Source: Chloroflexota bacterium (GTDB lineage Bacteria > Chloroflexota > FW602-bin22 > JACPRP01). Taken from it: a stretch of 26,448 bases of DNA. The translations under genes and the position numbers were made by a program. The notes under the pieces were generated by a model. It was given only the letters and a program-made list of their open reading frames with translations. It was not told the origin of the DNA and did no database searches. The stretch spans positions 1 through 26,448 of the forward strand of contig JACQUC010000009.1 in NCBI GenBank assembly GCA_016210495.1. Reading direction: 5' to 3'. Positions 1-7,950 of the stretch are shown one piece after another (within the stretch, counting starts at the first letter, position 1; each line of letters starts with the position of its first letter).

Positions 1-36
1 CCTCCAAACCGGCGTTGACCTTAAGTTGATGCATAT

Positions 37-59
37 GAGACGACCCGCCGGGTCGTCTC
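37..59. repeat. Palindromic hairpin element (GAGACGACCC type)
   Basis: Perfect 10-base inverted repeat, GAGACGACCC and GGGTCGTCTC, around a 3-base loop. It belongs to the dispersed hairpin family seen through the window; a near copy with one mismatch lies at 13177-13199. It sits downstream of the minus-strand genes ending at 112, so it could end their transcript. Apart from it, nothing is seen in bases 1-111. Confidence 0.75.
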
Positions 60-111
60 TGCAAACCCCCGCGTCCCTCCGTCTCTCAGTGGTGTCGACC
101 CCGTGCCTCGT

Positions 112-312
112 CTACACGCCCAGGTCGTACAGCATCTCGTATTCGAGCGTCAGATCGTTCACTATCTGCCAAACGCACGCCAACGCCTGCACTGCATTGG
201 CCCTCACGCTAGGAGGCAGATCATCACGGCCCAGGATGTCTTTTAGGTCCTGATACACCCGAAGCACCTTTTCTTCCACGACAGGGCTAACTTCGCCGGT
301 TGAGTTGGTCAT
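112..312 (-). CDS. Small helical protein of unknown function, downstream of the CoA ligase
   Basis: A 66-residue acidic protein with no signal peptide or membrane segment; its composition suggests two amphipathic helices (for example VEEKVLRVYQDLKDIL and ANAVQALACVWQIVNDL). I do not recognise the family with certainty. It is very likely real: the ATG has an AAGGAG Shine-Dalgarno about 7 bases upstream, and that site lies in the 10-base gap after the stop of the CoA ligase gene, so the two are probably cotranscribed and translationally coupled. The context suggests a small partner or accessory of the ligase, but that is inference. Its C-terminus (EYEMLYDLGV) looks like a conserved tail rather than random read-through. 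Confidence 0.72.
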   Translation of the reverse strand: MTNSTGEVSPVVEEKVLRVYQDLKDILGRDDLPPSVRANAVQALACVWQIVNDLTLEYEMLYDLGV

Positions 313-322
313 GGTTCGCTCC

Positions 323-1660
323 TTACCTCCGATCTATCAATCGCTTTGCTTTCAACTCGAAGGTCGGCAATGTCTCCGGCGCGACCATCTCGACGTTGAA
401 TCGGAGGCCTTCGTGGGCTTCCGACAGGTCTCGCCCAACCTCCATGGCCAGGTCAGGCCAGGTGCTGCTGGGAGCCGTCGCATTGGGCTCCAGCTTCACC
501 GTGATCTCGTCGATGTAATCGACTTTGGTAAGGACTATCTGGAACTCACGAATCTGGCTGTACCTCCTTACGACGCCTTCGATTGCGGAAGGAAACACGT
601 TGGTGCCCCTGATGAGCTTCATGTCATCCGTGCGACCGATAATGCCGCCCTTGTAGATGTCGAACGTTCGGCCGCAGGGGCACACGCTGCCGGGCACCCT
701 TTCCACCAGGTCGCCGGTGCGGTATCGGATCAGCGGCCAGTAGCCGCGTCCGAAGGACGTGCAGACCCTTTCGCCTTTCTGGCCGTAGTCCACCCACTTC
801 CCCGTCAGCGGGTCGACGACCTCTTCCCAGAAATGATCCTCCACGATGTGCATACCGCCGGGCTGCTCGCTGCACTCGAAGCTGCAAATGCCCGCGGACT
901 CCGTCATCCCCGCGTAGTCGCCCGCGTGCGCACCCCAGGCTTCCTCGATCATCGCCTTGGTGCTGGGAATGTTGGCGCCGGGCTCGCCGGCCAGTACGAT
1001 CATCTCCACCTTGGAGTCCTTGGCCAGGTCAATCCCCATCTCCTTGGCCACCTGCGACAGACGAATGGCGTAGCTCGGCGTGGCCGTGACCACCGTCGCC
1101 TCCAGGTCTATCATCTGCCGTATCCGCGCCTCGCTGGATTGAGCGCCGCCCGCCACGGTCATCGTGCCAATCTTTTGCAGGCCATAGTGCGCTCCCCAGA
1201 AGCCGATAAACGAGCCGAAGCCAAACGGCAGGTATGCAACATCCGTGGATCTTATGCCAAAGGCATAGAGGCCGCAGGCCCAGCTCTCGGCGCCCCACTG
1301 CCACGAGCGTTGGCTGTCCAGGGCGCGTAGCGGCGTCTTGCCCGACGTGCCGCTGGTCTGATGGTAAACCATCGCAATCGAAGCAGGCGCAGTGATGAAG
1401 TCGCCGTAAGGCGGATGCGCCTGTTGTGACTCCAGGAAGTCCGCCTTAGTCACGAATGGAAGCCTCTGGATGTCCTCGAACCTCTGGACATCTCGCGGTT
1501 GGACGCCCGTTGCGTCGAGCTTTCCCCGCCAGAAGGGGCTGCGCTCGAAGGCGAAGGCGACAAGCACCTGAAGCTTCCTCAGTTGCAGTTGCTGAAGCTG
1601 CTCCCTGGGCATCAATTCCGTCTTGGGGTTCCAATAACCGACTGGCTTCTTTGCTAGCAT
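323..1660 (-). CDS. Phenylacetate-CoA ligase family protein (AMP-forming aryl/acyl-CoA ligase)
   Basis: 445 residues, the usual size of PaaK-type ligases. These activate a carboxylic acid, often aromatic, with ATP to an acyl-adenylate and then the CoA thioester in the cytoplasm. The phosphate-binding loop reads YHQTSGTSGKTP (about residues 99-110). The YRTGD motif and the CPCGR cysteine motif typical of PaaK proteins follow in the C-terminal half. The end, ELKAKRLIDRR, carries the lysine expected to catalyse adenylation. N-terminal PaaK-like text (RLPFVTKADF) is present. The ATG is preceded by GAGGAG about 6 bases upstream. Divergent from the FAD enzyme at 1857 and cotranscribed with the 66-residue gene. 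The acid is not known; phenylacetate itself is not implied, because no paa ring-oxidation genes are present. Confidence 0.9.
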   Translation of the reverse strand: MLAKKPVGYWNPKTELMPREQLQQLQLRKLQVLVAFAFERSPFWRGKLDATGVQPRDVQRFEDIQRLPFVTKADFLESQQAHPPYGDFITAPASIAMVYHQTSGTSGKTPLRALDSQRSWQWGAESWACGLYAFGIRSTDVAYLPFGFGSFIGFWGAHYGLQKIGTMTVAGGAQSSEARIRQMIDLEATVVTATPSYAIRLSQVAKEMGIDLAKDSKVEMIVLAGEPGANIPSTKAMIEEAWGAHAGDYAGMTESAGICSFECSEQPGGMHIVEDHFWEEVVDPLTGKWVDYGQKGERVCTSFGRGYWPLIRYRTGDLVERVPGSVCPCGRTFDIYKGGIIGRTDDMKLIRGTNVFPSAIEGVVRRYSQIREFQIVLTKVDYIDEITVKLEPNATAPSSTWPDLAMEVGRDLSEAHEGLRFNVEMVAPETLPTFELKAKRLIDRR

Positions 1661-1710
1661 CGATGTCTCCTCAGTGGAACTTCGAGTAGTGGGGGGTTCC
1701 CGGTTGCTCG

Positions 1711-1740
1711 ATTATACTTTGGCGCCGAGTTTGGTGTCAA
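1711..1740 (-). promoter_or_regulatory. Sigma-70-type promoter for the CoA ligase gene
   Basis: On the minus strand TTGACA (1740-1735) and TATAAT (1716-1711) are both perfect consensus hexamers separated by 18 bases. The leader to the ATG at 1660 would be about 45 bases. Confidence 0.65.
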
Positions 1741-1744
1741 TGCC

Positions 1745-1774
1745 TTGACCCGCACCGGGTAGCTATGGTATTGT
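1745..1774 (+). promoter_or_regulatory. Possible divergent promoter for the FAD oxidoreductase gene
   Basis: TTGACC (1745-1750) and TATTGT (1769-1774) with 18 bases between. It lies only a few bases from the opposing CoA-ligase promoter, so the two could be controlled from one site. Weaker match than its partner. Confidence 0.4.
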
Positions 1775-1856
1775 CAATCTGGCTTGATTGCGATTTCTAG
1801 GCTCTTGCCAGCCATTGCACTTTCACTTCCATCCTTGTTCGATCAGGAGGTTCATC

Positions 1857-3374
1857 ATGCGAAAAACCTGGGACCTGGAGACCGACGTAATCGTCGTAGG
1901 ATATGGCCTCTCCGGCGGTGTCGCGGCGGTGTCGGCGCGCGATGCCGGAGCAGAGGTTCTTATCGTAGAAAAAGGCAAGTATCCCGGCGGCTGCTCCATC
2001 CTCGCCGGAGGGATGGCCAGGTGCGTCGATGATGCCGACGCTGCTTTTCAATATCTAACCGCCATCTCGGGAGGGCGAATCGAGCCGGACATGATCCGTG
2101 CCTTCGCCGTGGCGCTGGCTGGAAACGATGCTTTCGTGCGCCAATTGGCCACTACCAACGGCGCCGACGTCCGCCGAGTGCCCGGATTCCCTGGCGAGTA
2201 CCCCTTCCCTGGCCGGGAGACTATTTACTACGTGCGCATAGCCAAGATTCCCGGCTTCACAGGTTTCCCCTGGCTACAGTGCTACGCTACCGCCAGCGGC
2301 GTGATCCTTATGAAATTGATCATGGATAACGTGGACGCCCGGGGAGTCAAGGTTATGACCTCCGCTCCGGCTCGCCGCATGGAAACCGACGGTGCAGGAG
2401 CGGTCGTAGGCATAATCGCCGAAAACGATGGCCGCCATATCGCCATCCGGGCCCGCCGGGGGGTTATCCTGGCCACAGGTGGTTTCGAGCAAAGCGAATG
2501 GTTCCACAAGCAGTATCTCCAGGGCCGACCCTTCTACTCTATGGCTCCCCTTACACATACAGGCGACGGCATCGTCATGGCCCAGAAAGTGGGCGCGGCT
2601 CTGTGGCATATGTGGCACGTTCACGGCTCGTACGGGTTCAAGACCCCCGACTCGCCCATCGCCTACCGGCATCCTTTTCCGGGACATCGCAATCCCAAAC
2701 GCAGGATGCCGTGGGTCGTCGTCGACAAGTTCGGGTCCAGGTATATGAACGAGTACCCTCCTGCCCCCCAGGACACCGGGCATCGCGCGATGGAGATATT
2801 CGATCCCGACCTCCCCGGCTATCCGCGCATACCCTCGTTCGTCATCTTCGACGAGGACGGACGGAACATGGGCGCCATTGGCAAGCCCATGGCCTTTGAG
2901 GGCTACGAGTACGAGTGGAGCGATGACAACAGCGCCGAGATCGAGAAGGGCTGGATCCTTCGGGCTGGCAATCTTGCAGACCTTGCGGCCGTGATCAGGG
3001 AACGAGTCCCTGAGGATGAGGGCTGGATGGACGCCGAGCAGCTTGAGGCCACGGTCAACGATTGGAATCGCTGCGTCGAGGGCGGCCAGGACCCATTCCA
3101 TCGTCCGCCGGGCACCATGAAGGCGATAGCGAAGCCTCCCTTCTATGCCGCCGCCGTGTGGCCCATCATCAGCAACACCCAGGGTGGTCCCGTGCATAAC
3201 GCCAGGCAGCAGGTGATCGACTCGTTTGGCCAGCCCATCCCGCACCTGTATGCCGTGGGCGAGCTGGGATCGTTCTTCGGCCACCTATACGAGCTTGGCG
3301 GCAACCTGGGCGAATGCCTTTCCTCGGGGCGCATCGCCGGCCACAGCGCCGCACTGGAAACGCCGTCTTCCTGA
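1857..3374 (+). CDS. FAD-dependent oxidoreductase of the fumarate reductase/ketosteroid dehydrogenase flavoprotein family
   Basis: 505 residues. The N-terminal Rossmann dinucleotide fold has G-Y-G-L-S-G (residues 15-20) with the acidic end of strand two at E38 (VEKG), and GVILATGGFE in the middle. The C-terminal FAD site reads LYAVGELGSFFGHLYELGGN. The order fits the FAD_binding_2 group: fumarate reductase flavoproteins, urocanate reductase and 3-ketosteroid dehydrogenases, which add or remove hydrogen across a C=C bond. No signal peptide or heme motif, so it is probably cytoplasmic. The ATG at 1857 has AGGAGG just upstream; an in-frame start at 1788 has no ribosome site and adds an unconserved leader. 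It lies between the CoA ligase and the TRAP-TAXI locus. The substrate cannot be named. Confidence 0.87.
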   Translation: MRKTWDLETDVIVVGYGLSGGVAAVSARDAGAEVLIVEKGKYPGGCSILAGGMARCVDDADAAFQYLTAISGGRIEPDMIRAFAVALAGNDAFVRQLATTNGADVRRVPGFPGEYPFPGRETIYYVRIAKIPGFTGFPWLQCYATASGVILMKLIMDNVDARGVKVMTSAPARRMETDGAGAVVGIIAENDGRHIAIRARRGVILATGGFEQSEWFHKQYLQGRPFYSMAPLTHTGDGIVMAQKVGAALWHMWHVHGSYGFKTPDSPIAYRHPFPGHRNPKRRMPWVVVDKFGSRYMNEYPPAPQDTGHRAMEIFDPDLPGYPRIPSFVIFDEDGRNMGAIGKPMAFEGYEYEWSDDNSAEIEKGWILRAGNLADLAAVIRERVPEDEGWMDAEQLEATVNDWNRCVEGGQDPFHRPPGTMKAIAKPPFYAAAVWPIISNTQGGPVHNARQQVIDSFGQPIPHLYAVGELGSFFGHLYELGGNLGECLSSGRIAGHSAALETPSS

Positions 3375-3404
3375 ATGATTTTGTCTCGGATGTGTCTCTC
3401 TGCA

Positions 3405-3427
3405 GGGGCAGGTTTCAAACCTGCCCC
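3405..3427. repeat. Palindromic hairpin element between the FAD gene and the receptor promoter
   Basis: Perfect 11-base arms, GGGGCAGGTTT and AAACCTGCCCC, around one base. It falls 30 bases after the FAD gene stop and before the promoter at 3438, so it may act as a terminator or mRNA 3' end. A near copy with one arm mismatch is at 9705-9726. Confidence 0.75.
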
Positions 3428-3437
3428 GTCGACATAA

Positions 3438-3466
3438 TTGACAAAACAGACCCCGCCGCGTAGAAT
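3438..3466 (+). promoter_or_regulatory. Sigma-70-type promoter of the TRAP-TAXI locus
   Basis: TTGACA (3438-3443), 17 bases, TAGAAT (3461-3466). The leader to the TTG start at 3506 would be about 33 bases and contains the ribosome site AGAAGGAGAT. Confidence 0.65.
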
Positions 3467-3505
3467 AGGCGCCATTGGAGCGCAACTAACAGAAGGAGAT
3501 GAACA

Positions 3506-4576
3506 TTGAAGCGTAACCCTCACATTTTTGCCGTACTGCTATCGTTATTGGTTGCCGTGCTGCTCGTTTTGGTTAGCGCGTGTGGCACGGGTGCCGGCCC
3601 GTCGACCAGTCCGAAGACTGATAAGCCGGCAGCATCGTCGAGCAAGCCCGCGTCGCAGGTCAGCGGTAAGCCGATGAACATCACGGTCGTCGGCGGGTCC
3701 GTGGGAGGAATGTGGTCGGCCATCACCGAGGGCGTGGCAGAAGCGATACGTCGCAACGCTCCCGCCGGCTCGTCCATCACCCCGAAGCCCGGCAAGGATG
3801 GGCCGAACTCGGTCTCCGTCGCCACAGGCGAGGCAGAGCTTGCCCTGTCGTTTAACGTCACCGCCCTGGCTGCCATCGACGGCAGGGAGCCGTACAAAGA
3901 GAAGTTGCCGAACGTTCGTGGCGTTGCCGTCCTGGACGTCCAGTATCCGTTCGCCTTTGTGACCATGGCCAGCTTGCCCATCAACTCCGTGCAAGAGCTT
4001 AAAGACAAGAAATATCCCATTCGCATTGCCGTCAATACCAAGGGTTCAACCATGGAGCTGATCAACAAGGAGATCCTTCTTGCCTACGGCATCACCTATG
4101 AGGACATCGAGAAATGGGGCGGCAAGGTAGTGTTCCAACCGACGAAAGATGCCCTGGAGATGATGAAGGATGGTAAGCTCGACGGCCATCCGTCTAATCC
4201 CGCACCCGGCACAGCGCTGTACGTCGAAGCCCAGCAATCCATGCAGCTAAAGCTTCTGTCCGTGACCAAGGAGGCCACCGCGACGGTGATGAAGAAGCTG
4301 GGTGGCCTGCCCGTGACGCTGAAGAAGGGCGAGTTTAACTTTGTCAAAGAGGACCTGGCTACTTTCAGCGGCGCCGACATGCTGATCACCAGAGCCGAGA
4401 TACCGGAAGACGACATGTACCTGATTACCAAGGCTCTGGGTGGCAACATCGACTACCTTAAGTCCGTACACAAGTCGCTGTTCGAGTTGTCTCCCGCGTT
4501 TATGGCCAACATGGGCTCCGTTCCAGTGCACCCTGGGGCGGCCAAATACTACAAAGAAGTGGGCGCAGTAAAGTAG
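3506..4576 (+). CDS. TAXI-family TRAP transporter solute-binding lipoprotein, copy 1
   Basis: 356 residues. Extracytoplasmic receptor that delivers an organic acid, probably a carboxylate, to the TRAP permease encoded downstream. A hydrophobic signal sequence ends in the lipobox VSAC, with the acylated cysteine at C26, then a Ser/Pro/Ala/Lys linker to about residue 52. The mature domain has GGSVGGMWSAITEGV, close to but not the same as the usual TAXI glycine-rich start, and the block AYGITYEDIEKWGG near its middle, which all three copies share. The start is TTG: AGAAGGAG lies about 8 bases upstream, whereas the nearby ATG at 3499 is out of frame. Copies 2 and 3 share many long blocks with it, so they are recent duplicates. 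Ligand unknown. Confidence 0.9.
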   Translation: MKRNPHIFAVLLSLLVAVLLVLVSACGTGAGPSTSPKTDKPAASSSKPASQVSGKPMNITVVGGSVGGMWSAITEGVAEAIRRNAPAGSSITPKPGKDGPNSVSVATGEAELALSFNVTALAAIDGREPYKEKLPNVRGVAVLDVQYPFAFVTMASLPINSVQELKDKKYPIRIAVNTKGSTMELINKEILLAYGITYEDIEKWGGKVVFQPTKDALEMMKDGKLDGHPSNPAPGTALYVEAQQSMQLKLLSVTKEATATVMKKLGGLPVTLKKGEFNFVKEDLATFSGADMLITRAEIPEDDMYLITKALGGNIDYLKSVHKSLFELSPAFMANMGSVPVHPGAAKYYKEVGAVK

Positions 4577-4596
4577 ATCAGGCTCTGGTAACTCGA

Positions 4597-4667
4597 CTGG
4601 CCCGCCTCAGGCGGGCCAGCGCTGGGCCCTCCCAAACAGCGTAGTTTGTTGGTGAGCTGGGAGGGCC
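4597..4667. promoter_or_regulatory. Two consecutive hairpins between receptor and permease genes
   Basis: First hairpin: perfect 10-base arms CTGGCCCGCC (4597-4606) and GGCGGGCCAG (4610-4619). Second: perfect 10-base arms GGCCCTCCCA (4625-4634) and TGGGAGGGCC (4658-4667). No U-tract follows either, so they are more likely attenuators or mRNA stabilisers that keep receptor mRNA in excess over permease mRNA than strong terminators. That role is inferred from the usual receptor/permease imbalance. Confidence 0.6.
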
Positions 4668-4707
4668 TCGCGGTCTTACCTATTTGTTGCGGAGGCAAGA
4701 GATCAAA

Positions 4708-6663
4708 ATGGGCGGTTTAGGCCTGCTTACGGCCTTGACGGGGATGGGCAAACGCCGGTACAACCTGCGGCAACCCTGGCTGGCGATTGTGCACGGCCTG
4801 GGCGTGGGGTTGGTAGGCTTCGAGATCTGGTCCAACATGACCACCACCATCGAACCCTGGTTCCAGGGAACGGTGTTCCTCATCCTCGTGATGATGGGAA
4901 CTTTCCTCACCTGTACCTACTCCCAGAAGTCCGACGAAAGGAAGCCAGCCATTCTCGAGATTCTCATCGTGGCCATACTGGCGGTTGCACTCGTGTACGT
5001 GATTCTCGAGAATAAGCGCTTCGTGGAGCGGTGGCCGTGGACGGATCCACTGTCCTGGCAAGACATGGCGCTGGGAATTATGCTCATCGTTCTCACACTC
5101 GAGATGTGTCGCCGCTCCATCGGCCTGCCCCTGGTGATCGTCGCCCTCGTCTTCATTGCCTACAGCTTCCTGGGCCCCTTGTTCCCCGGCAGCTTCTGGC
5201 ACAAGGGAATGTCGTTCAAAGAGTTCGTCGACACGATGGTCTTTACCACCAACGGCCTCATAGGATCGCCAATCAGGGCGGTGGTGACCTACGTCTTCAT
5301 GTTCGTACTCTTTGGCACTGCGCTGGAGTTGTCTGGTGGCGCTGACTTCTTCTTCAAATTGGCGAGGGCCATCAGCGGTAGATCCGTCGGTGGGCCGGCC
5401 AAGATCGCCGTGGTGTCCAGCGGCTTCTATGGCTCCATTTCGGGCAGCCCCACCTCCAACGTCCTCACCACCGGCGCTTTCACCATACCCCTAATGAAAA
5501 GATTGGGCTACCCGCCTACATTTGCGGGCGCCGTCGAAGCCACCGCATCCACAGGCGGGGCCTTGCTGCCGCCTGTCATGGGCTCGGCGGCCTTTCTCAT
5601 GGTGGAATTCGCCGGCATCCCGTATCTCGAGATCGTCCTGGCTGGTGCCTTGCCAGCGCTGCTTTACTACCTGGGTGTCTACCTTCAGGTTCATTTTAGA
5701 GCCGTGAAAATGAACCTTGGCAAGATGGACGACGCAACCGCCCAAAGAGACAGCGTCCTGAACGTGCTGAAAGATGGCTTCCATCACCTCATCCCATTCG
5801 CCGTGCTTATGTATCTGCTGTTCGAGGGCTACACGCCCACGACGATGGGTCTGTACACGACCGCGGCCGTGGTCGTGGTGAGCTGGTTTCGCGGGAAAGA
5901 GAACAGGATGGGGCCCAGGCGGCTCTGGGGACTGATGGTGAAGACCTCGCTGATGACGGTCGAGGTTAGCGCGGCCAGCGCTGCGGCCGGGCTGGTTGCT
6001 GGCGGACTGATGTTGACCGGGCTGGGAGGCAAGCTCACGAGTATAGTGTTCCAGGCTGCCGGTGGCGAGCTGGTAGTCATCCTCGCCATCGTGGCGCTCG
6101 CGGTTACACTCCTGGGTATGGGCATGCCCGCGCCGGGTGCGTATGCCTTGGGCGCGGTGTTTACCGCCCCTGCCCTCGCCGCCGCGGGCGTTGGAACCCT
6201 AATGGCCCATCTCTTTATTGTGTACTACGCATCGCTATCGGCGATCACCCCGCCAGTGGCCGTGGCGGCTTTTGCCGCAAGCGCATTGGCCCAGGCCAAT
6301 CCCAACACGATTGGTTGGTTGGCCGTCAAGCTTGGTTTTGTCGGCTTCATTCTGCCCTTTATGTTCGTCTACCAACCCGCCCTTTTGTTGCGTGGTGAGT
6401 GGGCCTACGTATTGCTCTCCGTCCCAACGGCCATCATCGGCGTGGTGGCCCTGGCCAGTGCGTTCGAGGGCTGGATGCTGTACCGTGCCAGTTGGCCACA
6501 AAGGGCGTTGCTCTTTGCCGGTGGTCTCCTCCTGGTCTACCCAGGCCTGGCCACCGATTTGACGGGGCTTGGCGCTGTAGCGGTTGCTTCAGTGCCACAG
6601 GCGATTACCTGGTTTCGGACGGGCCATGCACGGCCTGCTGTCGCGAGCCAATCTTCGGGGTGA
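4708..6663 (+). CDS. TRAP transporter fused permease (DctQ-DctM, TAXI type)
   Basis: About 651 residues, the size of the fused 4TM plus 12TM permeases that go with TAXI receptors. Many hydrophobic helices run the full length. The DctM part carries the conserved blocks SGGADFFFKLARAISG, SSGFYGSISGSPTSNV, EATASTGGALLPPVMG and later GMGMPAPGAYALGAV. It drives ion-coupled uptake of the receptor's ligand through the inner membrane. I chose the ATG at 4708; GGAGG lies 12 bases upstream, a rather long spacing. An upstream TTG at 4684 would add 8 residues but has no ribosome site. It lies between receptor copy 1 and copy 2 in the same direction, so one permease is served by several receptors. Confidence 0.92.
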   Translation: MGGLGLLTALTGMGKRRYNLRQPWLAIVHGLGVGLVGFEIWSNMTTTIEPWFQGTVFLILVMMGTFLTCTYSQKSDERKPAILEILIVAILAVALVYVILENKRFVERWPWTDPLSWQDMALGIMLIVLTLEMCRRSIGLPLVIVALVFIAYSFLGPLFPGSFWHKGMSFKEFVDTMVFTTNGLIGSPIRAVVTYVFMFVLFGTALELSGGADFFFKLARAISGRSVGGPAKIAVVSSGFYGSISGSPTSNVLTTGAFTIPLMKRLGYPPTFAGAVEATASTGGALLPPVMGSAAFLMVEFAGIPYLEIVLAGALPALLYYLGVYLQVHFRAVKMNLGKMDDATAQRDSVLNVLKDGFHHLIPFAVLMYLLFEGYTPTTMGLYTTAAVVVVSWFRGKENRMGPRRLWGLMVKTSLMTVEVSAASAAAGLVAGGLMLTGLGGKLTSIVFQAAGGELVVILAIVALAVTLLGMGMPAPGAYALGAVFTAPALAAAGVGTLMAHLFIVYYASLSAITPPVAVAAFAASALAQANPNTIGWLAVKLGFVGFILPFMFVYQPALLLRGEWAYVLLSVPTAIIGVVALASAFEGWMLYRASWPQRALLFAGGLLLVYPGLATDLTGLGAVAVASVPQAITWFRTGHARPAVASQSSG

Positions 6664-6737
6664 ACCGGGCTGAGGCCGAACCGCAGAACATAGCCTCAGT
6701 TCCGAAAGTAAGTAAGCGCAAAAAAGGAGGTTGACAA

Positions 6738-7805
6738 ATGCACTGGAAAACGACGATCCTGGCGTGTCTACTGGTGGCACTGGCACTCCTGGCGCTCGTC
6801 CTGAGTGGTTGCACCGCGGCGGCTCCAACGCCCACTCCCAAGCCCGCGGCGAAGCCAGCGGCGCAGCCTGCCGCACCGGCGGCGAAGACCGGCGGCCAAC
6901 CGGTCAACATGACCCTCGTCGGCGGCTCGGTGGGAGGGTTGTGGTCGGCCATCACCGAGGGCGTGGCCGAGTCGATCAGACGTACCGCTCCGGCGGGCTC
7001 TTCGATCACTCCCAAGCCTGGCAAGGATGGCCCCAACAGCGTCTCCGTGGCCAAGGGTGAGGCCGAGCTTGCGATGGCATACAACGTCACGGCCTTTGCC
7101 GCCATAAGTGGTGAGGAACCTTACAAAGAGAAGATGCCCAATGTCAGGGCTATCGGCACCCTGGCTGCTCAGGCGCCGTTCGTGTTCATCGTGTCGGCCA
7201 AAACGCCAATCAATTCGTTTGAGGAGCTCAAGCAGAAGAAGTACCCGCTTAGGATGTCCCCTAACCTGAGAGGGTCGACGATGGAGATCGCGGCGAAAGA
7301 GGTGTTGGCTGCCTACGGCATCACCTACCAGGATATCGAGAAGTGGGGCGGCACGATCGTGTTCCAGCCAACCCGCGAAAGCCTCGACATGATGCAAGAC
7401 GGAAAGCTGGACGCGCACCCTGGAACCCACCTGAAGGGTGCCTCCACCATTATCGAAGCGTCGATGAAGATGGAGATGAAGGTATTGCCCATCAGCCAAG
7501 GGGTCGTCGACAATATAAACAAGAAGCTGGGCACTATCTCGCTCCCCTTGGAAAAAGGTGAATTCAGCTTCATCAAGGAGAATTCTCCTAGCTTCACCGC
7601 TGCGGAGATGATCATAACCCGGGCAGAGCTGCCCGACGATCTCGCGTACCTCTCCGCTAAGGGTATGGGAGACAACGTCACTTATCTCAATACCGTGCAT
7701 GCCATCTTGAAGACGATGACTCTCCAGTCTTTGGCCACGACTGGCGAGGTTCCGCTACACCCAGCCGCAGCGAGATACTATAAGGAGAAGGGTGTCCTCA
7801 AGTAG
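6738..7805 (+). CDS. TAXI-family TRAP transporter solute-binding lipoprotein, copy 2
   Basis: 355 residues. Signal sequence with lipobox LSGC (C25), an Ala/Pro/Lys linker, then the TAXI domain starting near GGSVGGLWSAITEGV. It shares SSITPKPGKDGPNSVSV and AYGITYQDIEKWGG with copies 1 and 3 but is the most diverged in the ligand half: copies 1 and 3 have LPINSVQELKDKK where this has TPINSFEELKQKK, and its C-terminal third differs most. Strong ribosome site AAGGAGG before the ATG. It lies 74 bases after the permease, so probably the same operon. The TAG stop is the first three bases of a hairpin repeat. It may bind a different ligand for the same permease (inference). Confidence 0.9.
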   Translation: MHWKTTILACLLVALALLALVLSGCTAAAPTPTPKPAAKPAAQPAAPAAKTGGQPVNMTLVGGSVGGLWSAITEGVAESIRRTAPAGSSITPKPGKDGPNSVSVAKGEAELAMAYNVTAFAAISGEEPYKEKMPNVRAIGTLAAQAPFVFIVSAKTPINSFEELKQKKYPLRMSPNLRGSTMEIAAKEVLAAYGITYQDIEKWGGTIVFQPTRESLDMMQDGKLDAHPGTHLKGASTIIEASMKMEMKVLPISQGVVDNINKKLGTISLPLEKGEFSFIKENSPSFTAAEMIITRAELPDDLAYLSAKGMGDNVTYLNTVHAILKTMTLQSLATTGEVPLHPAAARYYKEKGVLK

Positions 7806-7843
7806 GGGCGGGCGGGGTCTCGACGGTCTCCCCGCCCCGCTAC
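7803..7843. repeat. GC-rich hairpin element overlapping the stop codon of receptor copy 2
   Basis: The element begins with the TAG of the stop codon and continues as GGGGCGGGCGGGG, with CCCCGCCCCGC as the returning arm and the loop TCTCGACGGTCT between. Imperfect by one base. Together with the next element it fills much of the gap between receptor copies 2 and 3. Confidence 0.65.
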
Positions 7844-7858
7844 GGTCGCCCCAAAGCG

Positions 7859-7882
7859 TAGGGGCGAGGTCTCCTCGCCCTA
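7859..7882. repeat. Hairpin element, GGGGCGAGG/CCTCGCCC variant
   Basis: TAGGGGCGAGG, loop TCT, CCTCGCCCTA. Compared with the GGGGCGCGG copies, both arms changed together (C to A paired with G to T), which keeps the stem intact. Confidence 0.75.
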
Positions 7883-7950
7883 AAATTGTCGGCCAGAGCA
7901 CCGAATGGGGCCCGAAAGGGCGCAATCTTAGTCCCAGAAAGGAGTCACAC

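Noticed and set aside
305..1330. Long plus-strand ORF (341 codons) opposite the CoA ligase
   Set aside because: Antisense shadow in GC-rich DNA; protein is His/Arg-rich without known motifs, while the minus strand encodes a clear ligase.
2274..3284. Minus-strand ORF of 336 codons inside the FAD gene
   Set aside because: Antisense shadow; no motifs and no ribosome site.
7792..7950. N-terminal extension of receptor copy 3
   Set aside because: Reads through two hairpin repeats and puts 53 residues ahead of a proper signal peptide with its own ribosome site at 7951.
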